Part shown: in pieces, positions 1-6,819 of the stretch | Layout of the letters: every line of letters starts with the position of its first letter | Position numbering within the stretch: position 1 is the first letter of the stretch | NCBI GenBank assembly: GCA_035649435.1 | Contig: DASRJO010000043.1 | Span: 1 to 18,289, forward strand | Reading direction: 5' to 3' | DNA length: 18,289 nucleotides | DNA from: DASRJW01 sp035649435 | GTDB lineage: Bacteria; Krumholzibacteriota; Krumholzibacteriia; G020349025 | Translations under genes and position numbers: made by a program | The notes under the pieces: generated by a model | Seen by the model: the letters and a program-made list of their open reading frames with translations, nothing else | The model's database searches: none | What the model was told of the DNA's origin: nothing

Positions 1-196
1 GCAGCTGGCTGAGATCGCGGCATGGCTCCAGCAGAGCGGCGCGCCGGTCGCCATGATGACCGGCAGCGGCAGCGGTGTGTTCGCCGCCTTCGGTGACCAG
101 AGGCGCGCCGAACGCGTCCGCCGCGACCTCGGCCGCAGCGATTGGCGCGCGATGGTCGTGGAGTCGGTGCGCGCGGGCGTGGAATTCTTCCGGTAA
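1..196 (+). CDS. ispE: 4-diphosphocytidyl-2-C-methyl-D-erythritol kinase, C-terminal end (partial)
   Basis: This is the last 64 codons of IspE, read in the frame that begins at base 2 and ends with TAA at 194-196; the 5' part lies outside the window. IspE is a GHMP-family kinase that phosphorylates CDP-methylerythritol in the non-mevalonate isoprenoid pathway. The diagnostic piece is MMTGSGSGVFAAF, the C-terminal Gly/Ser-rich GHMP motif, which reads M-S-G-S-G-x-x-x-F in family members. The remainder is a short helical tail ending EFFR. The neighbours support the call, because ispE followed by tRNA-Gln and prs is a known arrangement in Proteobacteria. The fragment is short, but motif and context agree. 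Confidence 0.87.
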   Translation, partial: QLAEIAAWLQQSGAPVAMMTGSGSGVFAAFGDQRRAERVRRDLGRSDWRAMVVESVRAGVEFFR

Positions 197-199
197 AAT
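194..199 (+). promoter_or_regulatory. possible -10 element for tRNA-Gln
   Basis: TAAAAT matches the sigma70 -10 consensus at five of six positions and lies about 48 bases before the tRNA, overlapping the ispE stop codon. I see no recognisable -35 element at 16-19 bases upstream, so this is tentative. The tRNA could instead be processed from ispE read-through. Confidence 0.3.
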
Positions 200-246
200 C
201 GATTTCTCACCGCACGCCATGCGGCGCGTGAGCGATGTCTCTGGAT

Positions 247-321
247 TGGGGCGTCGACAAGTGGCAAGTCGCCAGATTTTGGTTCTGGTATTCGCAGGTT
301 CGAATCCTGCCGCCCCAACCA
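247..321 (+). tRNA. tRNA-Gln(UUG), CCA encoded
   Basis: A full cloverleaf can be drawn. The acceptor stem is TGGGGCG (247-253) with CGCCCCA (311-317). The D stem is GAC/GTC (256-258 with 268-270). The anticodon stem is CCAGA/TCTGG (272-276 with 284-288) around the loop TTTTGGT, giving anticodon TTG at 279-281. The T stem is GCAGG/CCTGC around the loop TTCGAAT. The discriminator is A318, and CCA is encoded at 319-321. The UGGGG start and UUG anticodon identify tRNA-Gln. No terminator follows, so the transcript probably continues into prs. Confidence 0.97.
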
Positions 322-447
322 AATCACGGTGCCTGGAAAACCGGCAGCGCCACGAGAGTTGGCAACGCCGCGGACGGTCCCGCAAGTATGCCAGCGCACG
401 CAACCCCGCACGGCGCCCGGAGCGGTGCTGAGGCGAGGAGAGCCCCG

Positions 448-1386
448 ATGGTCAAGAATCGCCTGCGCCTCATTTGCGGCAATGCCAGCCGCGATCTGGC
501 CGAGGCCGTGTGCCGCCATCTGGGCCAGCCGCTCGGGCGAGCGGAGGTGACGCGTTTCGCCGATGGCGAGATCTTCGTGCAGATCGAAGAGAACGTGCGC
601 GGTGTCGACGTCTTCATCATGCAGTCCACGTATCCGCCGGCCGAGCACATGATGGAGCTGCTGATGCTGATCGACGCCTGCCGCCGCGCTTCCGCCGGGC
701 GCATCACCGCCGTGATGCCGTACTTCGGCTACGCGCGCGCCGACCGCAAGGACCAGCCGCGCGTGTCGATCGCGGCCAAGCTGTGCGCCAACCTGCTGGT
801 GCAGACCGGCGCCGACCGCGTGCTCACCGTCGACCTGCACTCGCCGCAGATCCAAGGCTTCTTCGACATCCCGCTCGATCATCTCTATGCGGCGCCGGTG
901 CTGATGCAGTACTTCACCAGCTTGAACATGGAGGATGTCGTGGTCGTGGCGCCCGACGCCGGCGGCGTCAAGATGGGGCGCGCCTTCGCCAAGCGCCTCG
1001 GGGCGGATCTCGCCATCGTCGACAAGCGCCGCACCCGCGCCGATCAGGCCGAGCTGATGAACGTCATCGGCGAGGTGGAGGGGCGCAATTGCCTGATCCT
1101 CGACGACCTCATCAGCACCGGAGGCACCATCTGTCAGGCGGCGCGCGAGCTGCAGCGCCGGGGTGCGCGCCGCATCATCGCCTGTGCCTCGCATGGGGTG
1201 TTTTCGGGCCAGGCTTTCCAGCTGCTCGACGAGGCACCCATCGACGAGGTGACGGTGACGAACACGCTGCCGCTGCGCGCGGCCAATCCGCCGTCCAAGG
1301 TGCGCGTGCTGGATATTTCGAAGTTGTTGAGCAAGGCGATTCTCAACATCCATCACGAGGAATCGATCAGTTCGTTGTTCATTTGA
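448..1386 (+). CDS. prs: ribose-phosphate pyrophosphokinase (PRPP synthetase)
   Basis: The product has 312 residues, the normal length for class I Prs. It makes PRPP from ribose 5-phosphate and ATP in the cytoplasm, feeding purine, pyrimidine, histidine, tryptophan and NAD synthesis. Visible motifs are FADGE (37-41), the ATP-site loop YARADRKDQPR (95-105), the catalytic-region VDLHSPQIQGFF with His131, the KRR catalytic loop (193-195), and the PRPP-binding loop DDLISTGGT (219-227). ATG 448 is chosen because AGGCGAGGAG lies just upstream and the family N-terminus (LxLxxGNAS) starts there; the frame stays open upstream, but that part does not look like Prs. The 126-base gap after tRNA-Gln holds no gene I can support, only a weak GCC-T-GG/CCGGC hairpin just past the tRNA. 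Confidence 0.97.
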   Translation: MVKNRLRLICGNASRDLAEAVCRHLGQPLGRAEVTRFADGEIFVQIEENVRGVDVFIMQSTYPPAEHMMELLMLIDACRRASAGRITAVMPYFGYARADRKDQPRVSIAAKLCANLLVQTGADRVLTVDLHSPQIQGFFDIPLDHLYAAPVLMQYFTSLNMEDVVVVAPDAGGVKMGRAFAKRLGADLAIVDKRRTRADQAELMNVIGEVEGRNCLILDDLISTGGTICQAARELQRRGARRIIACASHGVFSGQAFQLLDEAPIDEVTVTNTLPLRAANPPSKVRVLDISKLLSKAILNIHHEESISSLFI

Positions 1387-1449
1387 CGCGGCGCTTGTCG
1401 CCGCCCGTTGCGGTGCGATCCGGACGGGGCACACTGGAGGGAGATCTCG

Positions 1450-2166
1450 ATGGAATCCGCAAACGTGGACGTGGTGCTCCGCACCGACACGGGCAAGGGC
1501 GCAGCGCGCAAGCTCCGGCACGCCGGGAAAGTGCCGGGCGTTCTCTATGTCGAAGGGGGAAAGTCGCAGCCGATCCTGCTCGACGCGTTCCTCTTCGAGA
1601 CCTTGCGCCGCAGCGGCGCGCATCACCGGCTGCTGGACCTGCGCTTCGCCGATGGCACGCCCACGATCAAAGCGCTGTTGCGCGAAATGCAGATTCACCC
1701 GGTCAGCCGCGAGGTGCTGCACGTCGACTTGCAGCGCGTCAACATGGAGAAGCGCGTGCACGTCACCGTGCCGATCGTGCTGGTGGGCAAGCCGGAAGGC
1801 GTGAAAACGCAGGGCGGCATCCTCGAGCATCATCTGCGTGATGTCGAAGTCGAATGCTTGCCTACGGACATCCCCGAAGAGATCCGGATCGAGGTCGGCG
1901 CGATGCTCGTCGGCCAGGCCGTCCACGTCTCCGATCTCGCGCGCCCGGGATTGACCTTCCTCAACCATCCCGGCACGACGGTGGCGACCGTGAGCCTGCC
2001 GGCGGCGGAACGCGCGGCGGAAGAGCAGCCCGCCGATGCCGCGGCGCTGGCGGCGGCAGAGGCCAAACCGGGAGCCGAAGGCGCAGCGCCTGGCGAAGGC
2101 GAGAAGGCCGAAAAGCCCGAAAAGGGCAAGAAATCCGGCGGCAAAGAGAAGGGTGGCGCATCCTGA
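1450..2166 (+). CDS. rplY: 50S ribosomal protein bL25, long TL5/Ctc form
   Basis: The 238-residue product is the two-domain Ctc form of bL25, which binds 5S rRNA in the large ribosomal subunit. The N-terminal 5S-binding domain (about 1-92) shows GKGAARKLRHAGKVPGVLY and the REMQIHPVSREVLHVDL signature. The C-terminal TL5-like beta domain follows (about 93-190), with LPTDIPEEI and the usual ending in TVATVSLP. The last 45 or so residues are a low-complexity Ala/Glu/Lys tail, typical of this form and probably disordered. ATG 1450 has a strong GGAGG site (1436-1440) nine bases upstream. It follows prs by 63 bases and precedes pth by three, consistent with a prs-rplY-pth transcript. Confidence 0.95.
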   Translation: MESANVDVVLRTDTGKGAARKLRHAGKVPGVLYVEGGKSQPILLDAFLFETLRRSGAHHRLLDLRFADGTPTIKALLREMQIHPVSREVLHVDLQRVNMEKRVHVTVPIVLVGKPEGVKTQGGILEHHLRDVEVECLPTDIPEEIRIEVGAMLVGQAVHVSDLARPGLTFLNHPGTTVATVSLPAAERAAEEQPADAAALAAAEAKPGAEGAAPGEGEKAEKPEKGKKSGGKEKGGAS

Positions 2167-2169
2167 CCT

Positions 2170-2751
2170 GTGTGGGGTGTGCTTGGTCTCGGCAATCCGG
2201 GAGAGCGCTATGCGTCGACCCGGCACAACGTGGGGTTCATGGTGGTGGACGAGCTGGCGCGGCGCGGCGCCGGCTCGTTCCGCCGCCAGCGCGAGAAATA
2301 TTGGTTGGCCGAGATCGAATACTCCGGTGAACCGGTTCTCCTCGCCAAGCCCACGACATTCATGAACAAGAGCGGCGGCGCGGCGCAGTCCTTCCTTGCC
2401 GCGCACGCTCTGGATCCCCTCCATCTCCTCGTGGTCGTCGACGACGTCTACCTTCCTTTCGGGCGCATGCGCCTGCGCCCGAGCGGCAGCGCTGGCGGGC
2501 ACAACGGCTTGCTCGACATCGAAGCGGCGCTCCAGACACGCGATTTCCCGCGCCTGCGCCTCGGCGTCGGTGCGCCGGAAGGCGCCACCGGCCTCGCGGA
2601 CCACGTGCTTGGCGAATGGACGGACGGCGAACGCGAAGCATTGCCGGCATGGATGACGCGCGCCGCCGATGCGGTGCAGGTCGTCATCGCCCTCGGAGTC
2701 GAGCGCGCCAGGACGCAAGTGAACGCCGCCCCGCCCGCCTCCACGTCCTGA
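2170..2751 (+). CDS. pth: peptidyl-tRNA hydrolase
   Basis: The product has 193 residues, normal for bacterial Pth, the cytoplasmic enzyme that hydrolyses peptidyl-tRNA released from stalled ribosomes. Active-site landmarks are all present: GLGNPG with Asn9, TRHNVGF with catalytic His19, KPTTFMNKSG (60-69), Asp91 in VVVDD, and GGHNGL with His111. The start is GTG at 2170, because the family N-terminus begins about three residues before GLGNPG and no in-frame ATG fits. The Shine-Dalgarno candidate AAGGGTGG lies rather far upstream inside rplY, so translation is probably coupled to rplY, whose stop lies three bases before. The C-terminus is short and Ala/Pro-rich. Confidence 0.96.
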   Translation: MWGVLGLGNPGERYASTRHNVGFMVVDELARRGAGSFRRQREKYWLAEIEYSGEPVLLAKPTTFMNKSGGAAQSFLAAHALDPLHLLVVVDDVYLPFGRMRLRPSGSAGGHNGLLDIEAALQTRDFPRLRLGVGAPEGATGLADHVLGEWTDGEREALPAWMTRAADAVQVVIALGVERARTQVNAAPPASTS

Positions 2752-2812
2752 AGAGGACCTGCGGCCCGCCGTGAGCTGGACCGACGACGATCATGACCGT
2801 TGGATGCGGCCG

Positions 2813-2835
2813 CGGTCGGGTTGCAGACCCGATCG
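2813..2835 (+). repeat. strong hairpin in the pth-rpsF gap, no U tract
   Basis: CGGTCGGGT (2813-2821) pairs with ACCCGATCG (2827-2835), nine pairs with one G-T wobble, around a five-base loop. It lies 60 bases past the pth stop and just before the rpsF promoter. There is no T run after it, so it is only a weak candidate for a terminator of the prs-rplY-pth transcript. A smaller hairpin, GTCCT/AGGAC (2745-2758), spans the pth stop codon. Confidence 0.4.
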
Positions 2836-2848
2836 CTAGCCGGGCGCC

Positions 2849-2878
2849 TTGCGGCGCGGCCTTGCGCCTGTCTATACT
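2849..2878 (+). promoter_or_regulatory. sigma70-type promoter for the rpsF operon
   Basis: The -10 element TATACT (2873-2878) matches consensus at five of six positions. TTGCGG (2849-2854), with only the TTG core, lies 18 bases upstream as a -35 candidate. Transcription would start near 2885, leaving a leader of about 130 bases before rpsF. The position, in a non-coding gap at the head of a ribosomal protein operon, supports the call. Confidence 0.6.
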
Positions 2879-2884
2879 GACCCG

Positions 2885-3016
2885 CGTTTGCTTCGGAGTC
2901 CCACAGGGCTTCCAAATCAGGCGAACACGACCACCCTGCTTCCGAGCGCCGGCGAGAGCCGCTCCGGCCCTCTGCGTTTCGGCAGCCGTTCAGTCCATAG
3001 GGAGGTGCACCGCCGC
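2885..3016 (+). promoter_or_regulatory. structured 5' leader of rpsF, candidate bS6-bS18 control element
   Basis: The untranslated leader can fold into several stems. Helix 1 pairs TCGGAG (2893-2898) with TTCCGA (2940-2945). Inside it, CAGGG (2904-2908) pairs with CCCTG (2934-2938). A second hairpin pairs GCCGG (2948-2952) with CCGGC (2964-2968), and a third pairs CTGC (2972-2975) with GCAG (2982-2985). The ribosome binding site AGGGAGG (2999-3005) follows. Bacterial rpsF leaders are known to bind the bS6-bS18 complex for autoregulation. That this leader does the same is inference; I cannot confirm the conserved bulge of that motif by eye. Confidence 0.4.
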
Positions 3017-3388
3017 GTGCCCAAGCTCAGCAAGTACGAATTCACCTGGATCCTGGATGCGCTGGTCGACGACCAGGCCGTGGTCCAGAGCTACGAGAAA
3101 TACGCCAAGGTCATCCGTGACCAGGGCGGCGAAGTCACGATGCACGAGATCTGGGGCCGCAAGAAGTTGGCCTACGAGATCACGCACAAGACCGAGGGAA
3201 CCTATGTGTTCCTACGCATGCGCGCGACGCCGGCGATCGTGGCCGAGCTGAATCGCGTGCTGCGATTCGACGAACAAGTGCTGCGCACGCTCGTCGTTCT
3301 CGACGAGGAGTGGGAAGCACGCAATCTCGAAGCGGCGAAGCGCGCCGGAACGAGATCCCCCGAGCATACTGCAACCCCGGGGGTGTAG
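3017..3388 (+). CDS. rpsF: 30S ribosomal protein bS6
   Basis: The product is about 123 residues, slightly longer than minimal bS6. bS6 sits on the platform of the small subunit and binds 16S rRNA with bS18. Family features are KYEFTWIL at the start, the central GGEVTMHEIWGRKKLAYEI (versus EDWGRRQLAYPI in E. coli), TYVFLRMRA, and FDEQVLRTLVV. The tail after residue 105 is a variable, charged extension. GTG 3017 is chosen because AGGGAGG (2999-3005) stands 11 bases before it and the family sequence begins three residues later. An in-frame GTG at 3005 overlaps that site and is unlikely. It heads a run with rpsR three bases downstream. There is no ssb between rpsF and rpsR, unlike in Firmicutes. 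Confidence 0.94.
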   Translation: MPKLSKYEFTWILDALVDDQAVVQSYEKYAKVIRDQGGEVTMHEIWGRKKLAYEITHKTEGTYVFLRMRATPAIVAELNRVLRFDEQVLRTLVVLDEEWEARNLEAAKRAGTRSPEHTATPGV

Positions 3389-3391
3389 GAG

Positions 3392-3646
3392 ATGCCAGCG
3401 CCGACAAAGAAGAAGAAGGAAAAGAAGCCGGGGCGCAAGAAGCCGTGCAAGTTCTGCATGGACCATGTCGAAGCCATCGACTACAAGGACCACAATCGCT
3501 TGCGCAAGTTCGTGACCGATCGTGGCAAGATCGCCGCCCGGCGCATCACCGGCACCTGTGCTCGCCACCAGCGGCAGCTCGCCATCGCCATCAAGCGCTC
3601 GCGCCACTTGGCGCTGTTGCCTTTCGTGCGAGAGCATTACCGCTAG
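3392..3646 (+). CDS. rpsR: 30S ribosomal protein bS18, zinc-ribbon (C+) form
   Basis: The product has 84 residues, with a Lys-rich N-terminal tail and then the bS18 core: DYKDHNRLRKFVTDRGKI, RRITGTCARHQRQLAIAIKR and the ending FVREHY. bS18 partners bS6 on the small-subunit platform. Cys19 and Cys22 (CKFC) together with Cys56 and His59 (CARH) make a complete Cys3His set, so this looks like the zinc-binding C+ paralogue form rather than the cysteine-poor form. ATG 3392 follows the rpsF stop by three bases. GGGGGTG at 3378-3384 is the likely ribosome binding site. Confidence 0.96.
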   Translation: MPAPTKKKKEKKPGRKKPCKFCMDHVEAIDYKDHNRLRKFVTDRGKIAARRITGTCARHQRQLAIAIKRSRHLALLPFVREHYR

Positions 3647-3685
3647 ACGGCGGCACGAACATTCGCGGCTCCTTGGAGGGACGTC

Positions 3686-4129
3686 ATGGAAGTCATTCTG
3701 CTCGAGCACGTCGATGGGCTCGGCCGCCGCGGCCAAGTCGTCAAGGTGCGCCCAGGTTACGCGCGCAACTTCCTCATGCCGCGACGCCTGGCGCTGCAGG
3801 CCTCGCTCGGCGTCAAGCGCCTGGTGCAGCAGGAAGCGCGCAAGTTCGAGGTCACGGATCTGCGGGCGCGCACCGACGCCAGCGCGATGGCGGAGAAACT
3901 GGCGGCGGTCGAGATGACGATCGCGGTCAAAGCGGACGAAGACGGCAAGCTCTACGGCTCGGTCGGACCGCTCGAGATTCTGCATGCTTTGAACCAGCAG
4001 GGCATCGAGTTGGGTCGCAAGCAGGTCGTCCTCGACCATCCCATCAAGACGCTCGGAACCCACGAGGTGCCCGTGCGCTTGCACCTCGACGTGCGTGGCA
4101 GCGTCAAGGTGAACGTGGTGCAGGAGTAG
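3686..4129 (+). CDS. rplI: 50S ribosomal protein bL9
   Basis: The product has 147 residues, matching the usual 148-150 of bL9, an elongated protein at the base of the L1 stalk. The N-terminal 23S rRNA-binding domain is clear: MEVILLEHVDGLGRRGQVV and VRPGYARNFLMPRRLA. A long connecting helix (about 42-75) leads to the C-terminal domain with KADEDGKLYGSVGPLEI, the DHPIKTLGTHEVPVRLH motif and a closing beta strand. ATG 3686 has GGAGGG (3675-3680) five bases upstream. The next gene begins one base after the stop. Confidence 0.97.
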   Translation: MEVILLEHVDGLGRRGQVVKVRPGYARNFLMPRRLALQASLGVKRLVQQEARKFEVTDLRARTDASAMAEKLAAVEMTIAVKADEDGKLYGSVGPLEILHALNQQGIELGRKQVVLDHPIKTLGTHEVPVRLHLDVRGSVKVNVVQE

Positions 4130-4130
4130 G

Positions 4131-5204
4131 ATGCATGCGGTGATCATGGCGGGTGGTGTGGGCACCCGCTTCTGGCCCGCCAGCCGCGCACGCCGGCCGA
4201 AACAGCTGCTGCGCATCGCGGGCCCGGTGAGCATGCTCCGCAGCACTTACGCGCGGCTTTCGCCGCTCGTGCCGCCGGAACAGATTGTCGTCGTCACGCG
4301 CGCGGAGCAAGAAACGGGCGTTCGCGCCGAGCTCCCCGAGCTGCCGCCTGCCAATGTGCTGGTGGAGCCCACGGGACGCAACACGGCCGCCTGCATCGGT
4401 CTCGCCGCGGCGGTCTTGCAGGCGCGCGGCGCCGGGCAAGACACGATGCTCGTGTTGCCCGCCGATCACGCCATCGCAAACGAGAACGCGTTCCGCGACG
4501 CGCTCGCCGCTGCCGATCGCTTGCTGCAAGAGCGCGACGTGCTGCTCACCTTCGGTGTCGCGCCGCGACGGCCCGAAACCGGTTACGGCTATCTCCAGAT
4601 CGGGGACAGCGTGGCGCGCGTCGGGGCGCAGGAATTCCACCGCGTGCGGCGATTCGTCGAGAAGCCGAATCTGGCCGCGGCCCAGGTGCTTTGTGCCGAT
4701 GGCGCGCACCTGTGGAACAGCGGCATGTTCCTGTGGCGGGTGGAGCGCATCGCGAGCGAGCTGGAGCGCCATCTGCCCGAGCTCGTCCCCGGTCTCGCGC
4801 GCTTGCGTGCCGCGGTTGGAACTGCCGCGTGGCAAGGCGAGTTGGAGCAGGCATACGCCGGCTTCCCGAGCATCTCCATCGACTACGCCGTGATGGAGAA
4901 GGCGGCCGACGTCTGGGTCACCGCCATCGATGTCGGCTGGAACGACGTCGGCAGCTGGGCCAGCCTGGCGGAGGTACGGACCCAGGACGAAGCGGGGAAC
5001 GTGCTGCCCCCCGACGCTCTCGCCGTCGATGCGCGGCGCAATCTCGTCGAGGGTGGCGGCCGGCCCGTGGTCCTCGTGGGGGTCGAAGATCTGATCGTCG
5101 TGGATGCGGACGACGCGCTTCTCGTCTGCCATCGCGACCGGGCCCAGGACGTGGGGCAGATTCCGGAGCAACTGCGCCGCCGCGGCCAGGGGTCTCTGAC
5201 ATAG
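4131..5204 (+). CDS. manC: mannose-1-phosphate guanylyltransferase (GDP-mannose pyrophosphorylase)
   Basis: The 357-residue product is a monofunctional member of the GTP-dependent mannose-1-phosphate guanylyltransferase family. It joins mannose 1-phosphate and GTP to give GDP-mannose for envelope polysaccharide or lipopolysaccharide. Motifs are the nucleotide loop AGGVGTRFWPASR (7-19) with the catalytic KQ pair (24-25), EPTGRNTAAC (79-88), the metal-binding PADHAI (110-115), FVEKPN (175-180), WNSGMFLW (195-202) and DVGWNDVGSW. The C-terminal cupin (phosphomannose isomerase) domain of bifunctional enzymes is absent. The start follows the rplI stop by one base, and AGGAG lies inside the end of rplI, so it is probably translated from the ribosomal protein transcript. 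Confidence 0.92.
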   Translation: MHAVIMAGGVGTRFWPASRARRPKQLLRIAGPVSMLRSTYARLSPLVPPEQIVVVTRAEQETGVRAELPELPPANVLVEPTGRNTAACIGLAAAVLQARGAGQDTMLVLPADHAIANENAFRDALAAADRLLQERDVLLTFGVAPRRPETGYGYLQIGDSVARVGAQEFHRVRRFVEKPNLAAAQVLCADGAHLWNSGMFLWRVERIASELERHLPELVPGLARLRAAVGTAAWQGELEQAYAGFPSISIDYAVMEKAADVWVTAIDVGWNDVGSWASLAEVRTQDEAGNVLPPDALAVDARRNLVEGGGRPVVLVGVEDLIVVDADDALLVCHRDRAQDVGQIPEQLRRRGQGSLT

Positions 5205-5252
5205 GAGTTCGCGAGCGGTGGCGTGTGCGTACGCCGCCAGGGGGGCGATTTC

Positions 5253-6452
5253 ATGACCAGGCGTGCAACGATCGGCTGGGGTGTGGGGCTGATCTTGGTG
5301 TGCGGCATGTTGGCGTGCGGCAAAGGCGGGTCGGACAAGAGCGCCGACGGCAGCAAGGTCCTGGCCCGGGTCGGGGACCAGCGCATCACCGAGGCAGAGC
5401 TCGCGGCGGTGATTGCCTCCTTGCCGAAGCACGAGCAACCGCAATACGAAAGTGTGTTGGGCCGCAAGCGTCTGCTGAATCAAATGGTCGATCGGCTGCT
5501 CCTGGTGGCCGCGGCGGAGGACATGAAGCTGGACCAGAACCAAGCCGTCGCCGATCGCATGCGCGAGTTCAAGGTCGGCGTGCTCACCTCCGAGTACCGC
5601 AACTACATGGTGGAGCAGCTGCCGAAACCCACCGAGGAGGATCTGAACGCCTATTATCAAGCGCACCAGAGCGAGTTCATCGTGCAGCCGCGCGTCAACG
5701 TCTCGTGGTTCAAGTGCGCCAAGAAGGCCGAGGCAGAAGCAGCGCGCCAGCGCGTCGTCATCCGCGGCGAGCATTTCGGCGCCGTGGCCAAGGAAGTCAC
5801 GATCGACGAGTGCTCGAAGAAGGACAATGGGCTGATTGGCTACTTCAACCCGGGGGGCTATGTCCGCTGCATCGGCAACCGCCCGGAATTCGTCGAACGT
5901 GTCTTCGAGATGGAAGCCGACGACGTGAGCGAAGTCTTCCCTTGGGACAACGCCTGGGCCGTGGTGAAGGTGCACGAGAAGACGACACAACGACAGGAGC
6001 CGTTCAGCAAAGCGCGCGAACGCATCGCCGCCCGGCTGCGGCCGCAGCTCACCGATTCGATCCTCACGGCGGAACTCGGGCGGCTGCGCCAGCGCTATCA
6101 CGTCGAGACCTTCCTGGACACGTCGGCGGAGCTGGGCAACAAGTCGGCGGAAGACCTCATGCGCATGGCGACCGAAGCCGGCACCCCCGCCGACAAGATC
6201 GACATCTACCGCACCCTGCTCGAAAAGTATCCACATCACGAGCGCGCCGACGAGGCCCAGTTCATGATCGGTTTCGTCCTCTCCGAGGAACTGCAGGACT
6301 TCGAAACCGCACGCCAGGAGTATCAGAAGGTATTGGACAAGTATCCTGACAGCGACATTCGTGATTCCGTCCTCTACATGATGCAGAACATGGAGAGTCC
6401 GGAGACTCCCGCGTTCCAAGAACCTGCCAAGAGCAACGAACCCGGGCGGTAG
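5253..6452 (+). CDS. SurA/PpiC-like (parvulin-type) lipoprotein with C-terminal TPR segment
   Basis: The 399-residue product begins with a signal peptide ending MLAC, so Cys22 is the likely lipidation site, though Met at -3 is not ideal. Residues 35-125 resemble a SurA N-terminal helical chaperone domain (VLARVGDQRITEAEL, LLNQMVDRLLL). Residues 145-243 match a PpiC rotamase fold, including ISNxxGG-like GLIGYFNPGGY and FEMEADDVSEVF. The usual active-site His at the first strand (RHIL in family members) is replaced by VSWF, and the closing HxI strand reads AWAVVKV, so catalysis is doubtful. Residues 312-378 form TPR-like helices (YRTLLEKYPHHERADEAQF, YQKVLDKYPDSD), as in YbgF or BamD. It is probably a periplasmic chaperone. 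ATG 5253 has AGGGGGG seven bases upstream. It is 48 bases after manC. Confidence 0.78.
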   Translation: MTRRATIGWGVGLILVCGMLACGKGGSDKSADGSKVLARVGDQRITEAELAAVIASLPKHEQPQYESVLGRKRLLNQMVDRLLLVAAAEDMKLDQNQAVADRMREFKVGVLTSEYRNYMVEQLPKPTEEDLNAYYQAHQSEFIVQPRVNVSWFKCAKKAEAEAARQRVVIRGEHFGAVAKEVTIDECSKKDNGLIGYFNPGGYVRCIGNRPEFVERVFEMEADDVSEVFPWDNAWAVVKVHEKTTQRQEPFSKARERIAARLRPQLTDSILTAELGRLRQRYHVETFLDTSAELGNKSAEDLMRMATEAGTPADKIDIYRTLLEKYPHHERADEAQFMIGFVLSEELQDFETARQEYQKVLDKYPDSDIRDSVLYMMQNMESPETPAFQEPAKSNEPGR

Positions 6453-6544
6453 GAAACCGGCCAATGGCCAAAGCGGTGAAGCTTCGACCACCGCTCGGTT
6501 CGCCTTCGTCTGCTTCCAGCCGGCTCGAAGTCGTGCATGAGATC

Positions 6545-6569
6545 CGGTGCGGGGGTCGACCCCGCACCG
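6545..6569 (+). repeat. perfect ten-base-pair hairpin downstream of the PPIase gene
   Basis: CGGTGCGGGG (6545-6554) is exactly complementary to CCCCGCACCG (6560-6569), with the loop GTCGA. It lies 93 bases after the stop of the PPIase gene. No T run follows, so an intrinsic terminator is not supported by the classical criterion, but a transcript-stabilising or Rho-assisted 3' end is possible. Confidence 0.5.
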
Positions 6570-6754
6570 CGTGTGCGCGCCGAATGCGCGCCCTGTGCAG
6601 GCGCGCGCGACGCAGGCCCGCGAATGCCCGACCGACGCGACAAACTCCACGTTGACGCACTTCCGAGGTTGACCGAGTCTACGCGCCGCTCGACGCGACG
6701 CCGGTGGATGCGGGAGCACCCACAGCTGAACGCCGAGTGGCTGCAGGCGAAACG

Positions 6755-6778
6755 AGTCGGCATGCCGACTGCAGTCGG
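6755..6778 (+). repeat. two overlapping perfect palindromes upstream of the barrel gene
   Basis: AGTCGGCATGCCGACT (6755-6770) is a perfect 16-base palindrome. CCGACTGCAGTCGG (6765-6778) is a perfect 14-base palindrome that shares its left arm. Together they hold three AGTCGG half-sites in alternating orientation, about 135 bases before the barrel-gene start. This could be a double operator for a dimeric regulator or a mutually exclusive pair of RNA hairpins. Confidence 0.55.
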
Positions 6779-6791
6779 AAGGACGTCGGGT

Positions 6792-6819
6792 CCCTGGCGG
6801 TGGCACCGCTGGTGCAGGG
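6792..6819 (+). repeat. bulged hairpin in the barrel-gene leader region
   Basis: CCCTG (6792-6796) pairs with CAGGG (6815-6819), and the adjoining GCGGT (6797-6801) pairs with ACCGC (6805-6809) across the loop GGC. TGGTG is left as a one-sided five-base bulge. It lies 14 bases after the nested palindromes, and no T run follows. Confidence 0.4.

Noticed and set aside
474..1841. Open plus-strand frame of 455 codons across prs and rplY
   Set aside because: It is out of frame with both recognised genes and its Arg/Ala-rich translation matches no family.
2170..2751. Possible selenoprotein read-through at TGA codons, prompted by selA
   Set aside because: The recognised genes that end in TGA do so at their normal family lengths, and I saw no conserved Cys position aligned with an in-frame TGA.
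6455..6660. Short plus- and minus-strand frames in the PPIase-barrel gap
   Set aside because: They have no ribosome binding site and a composition dominated by Arg, Ala and Pro; the inverted repeats explain the region better.
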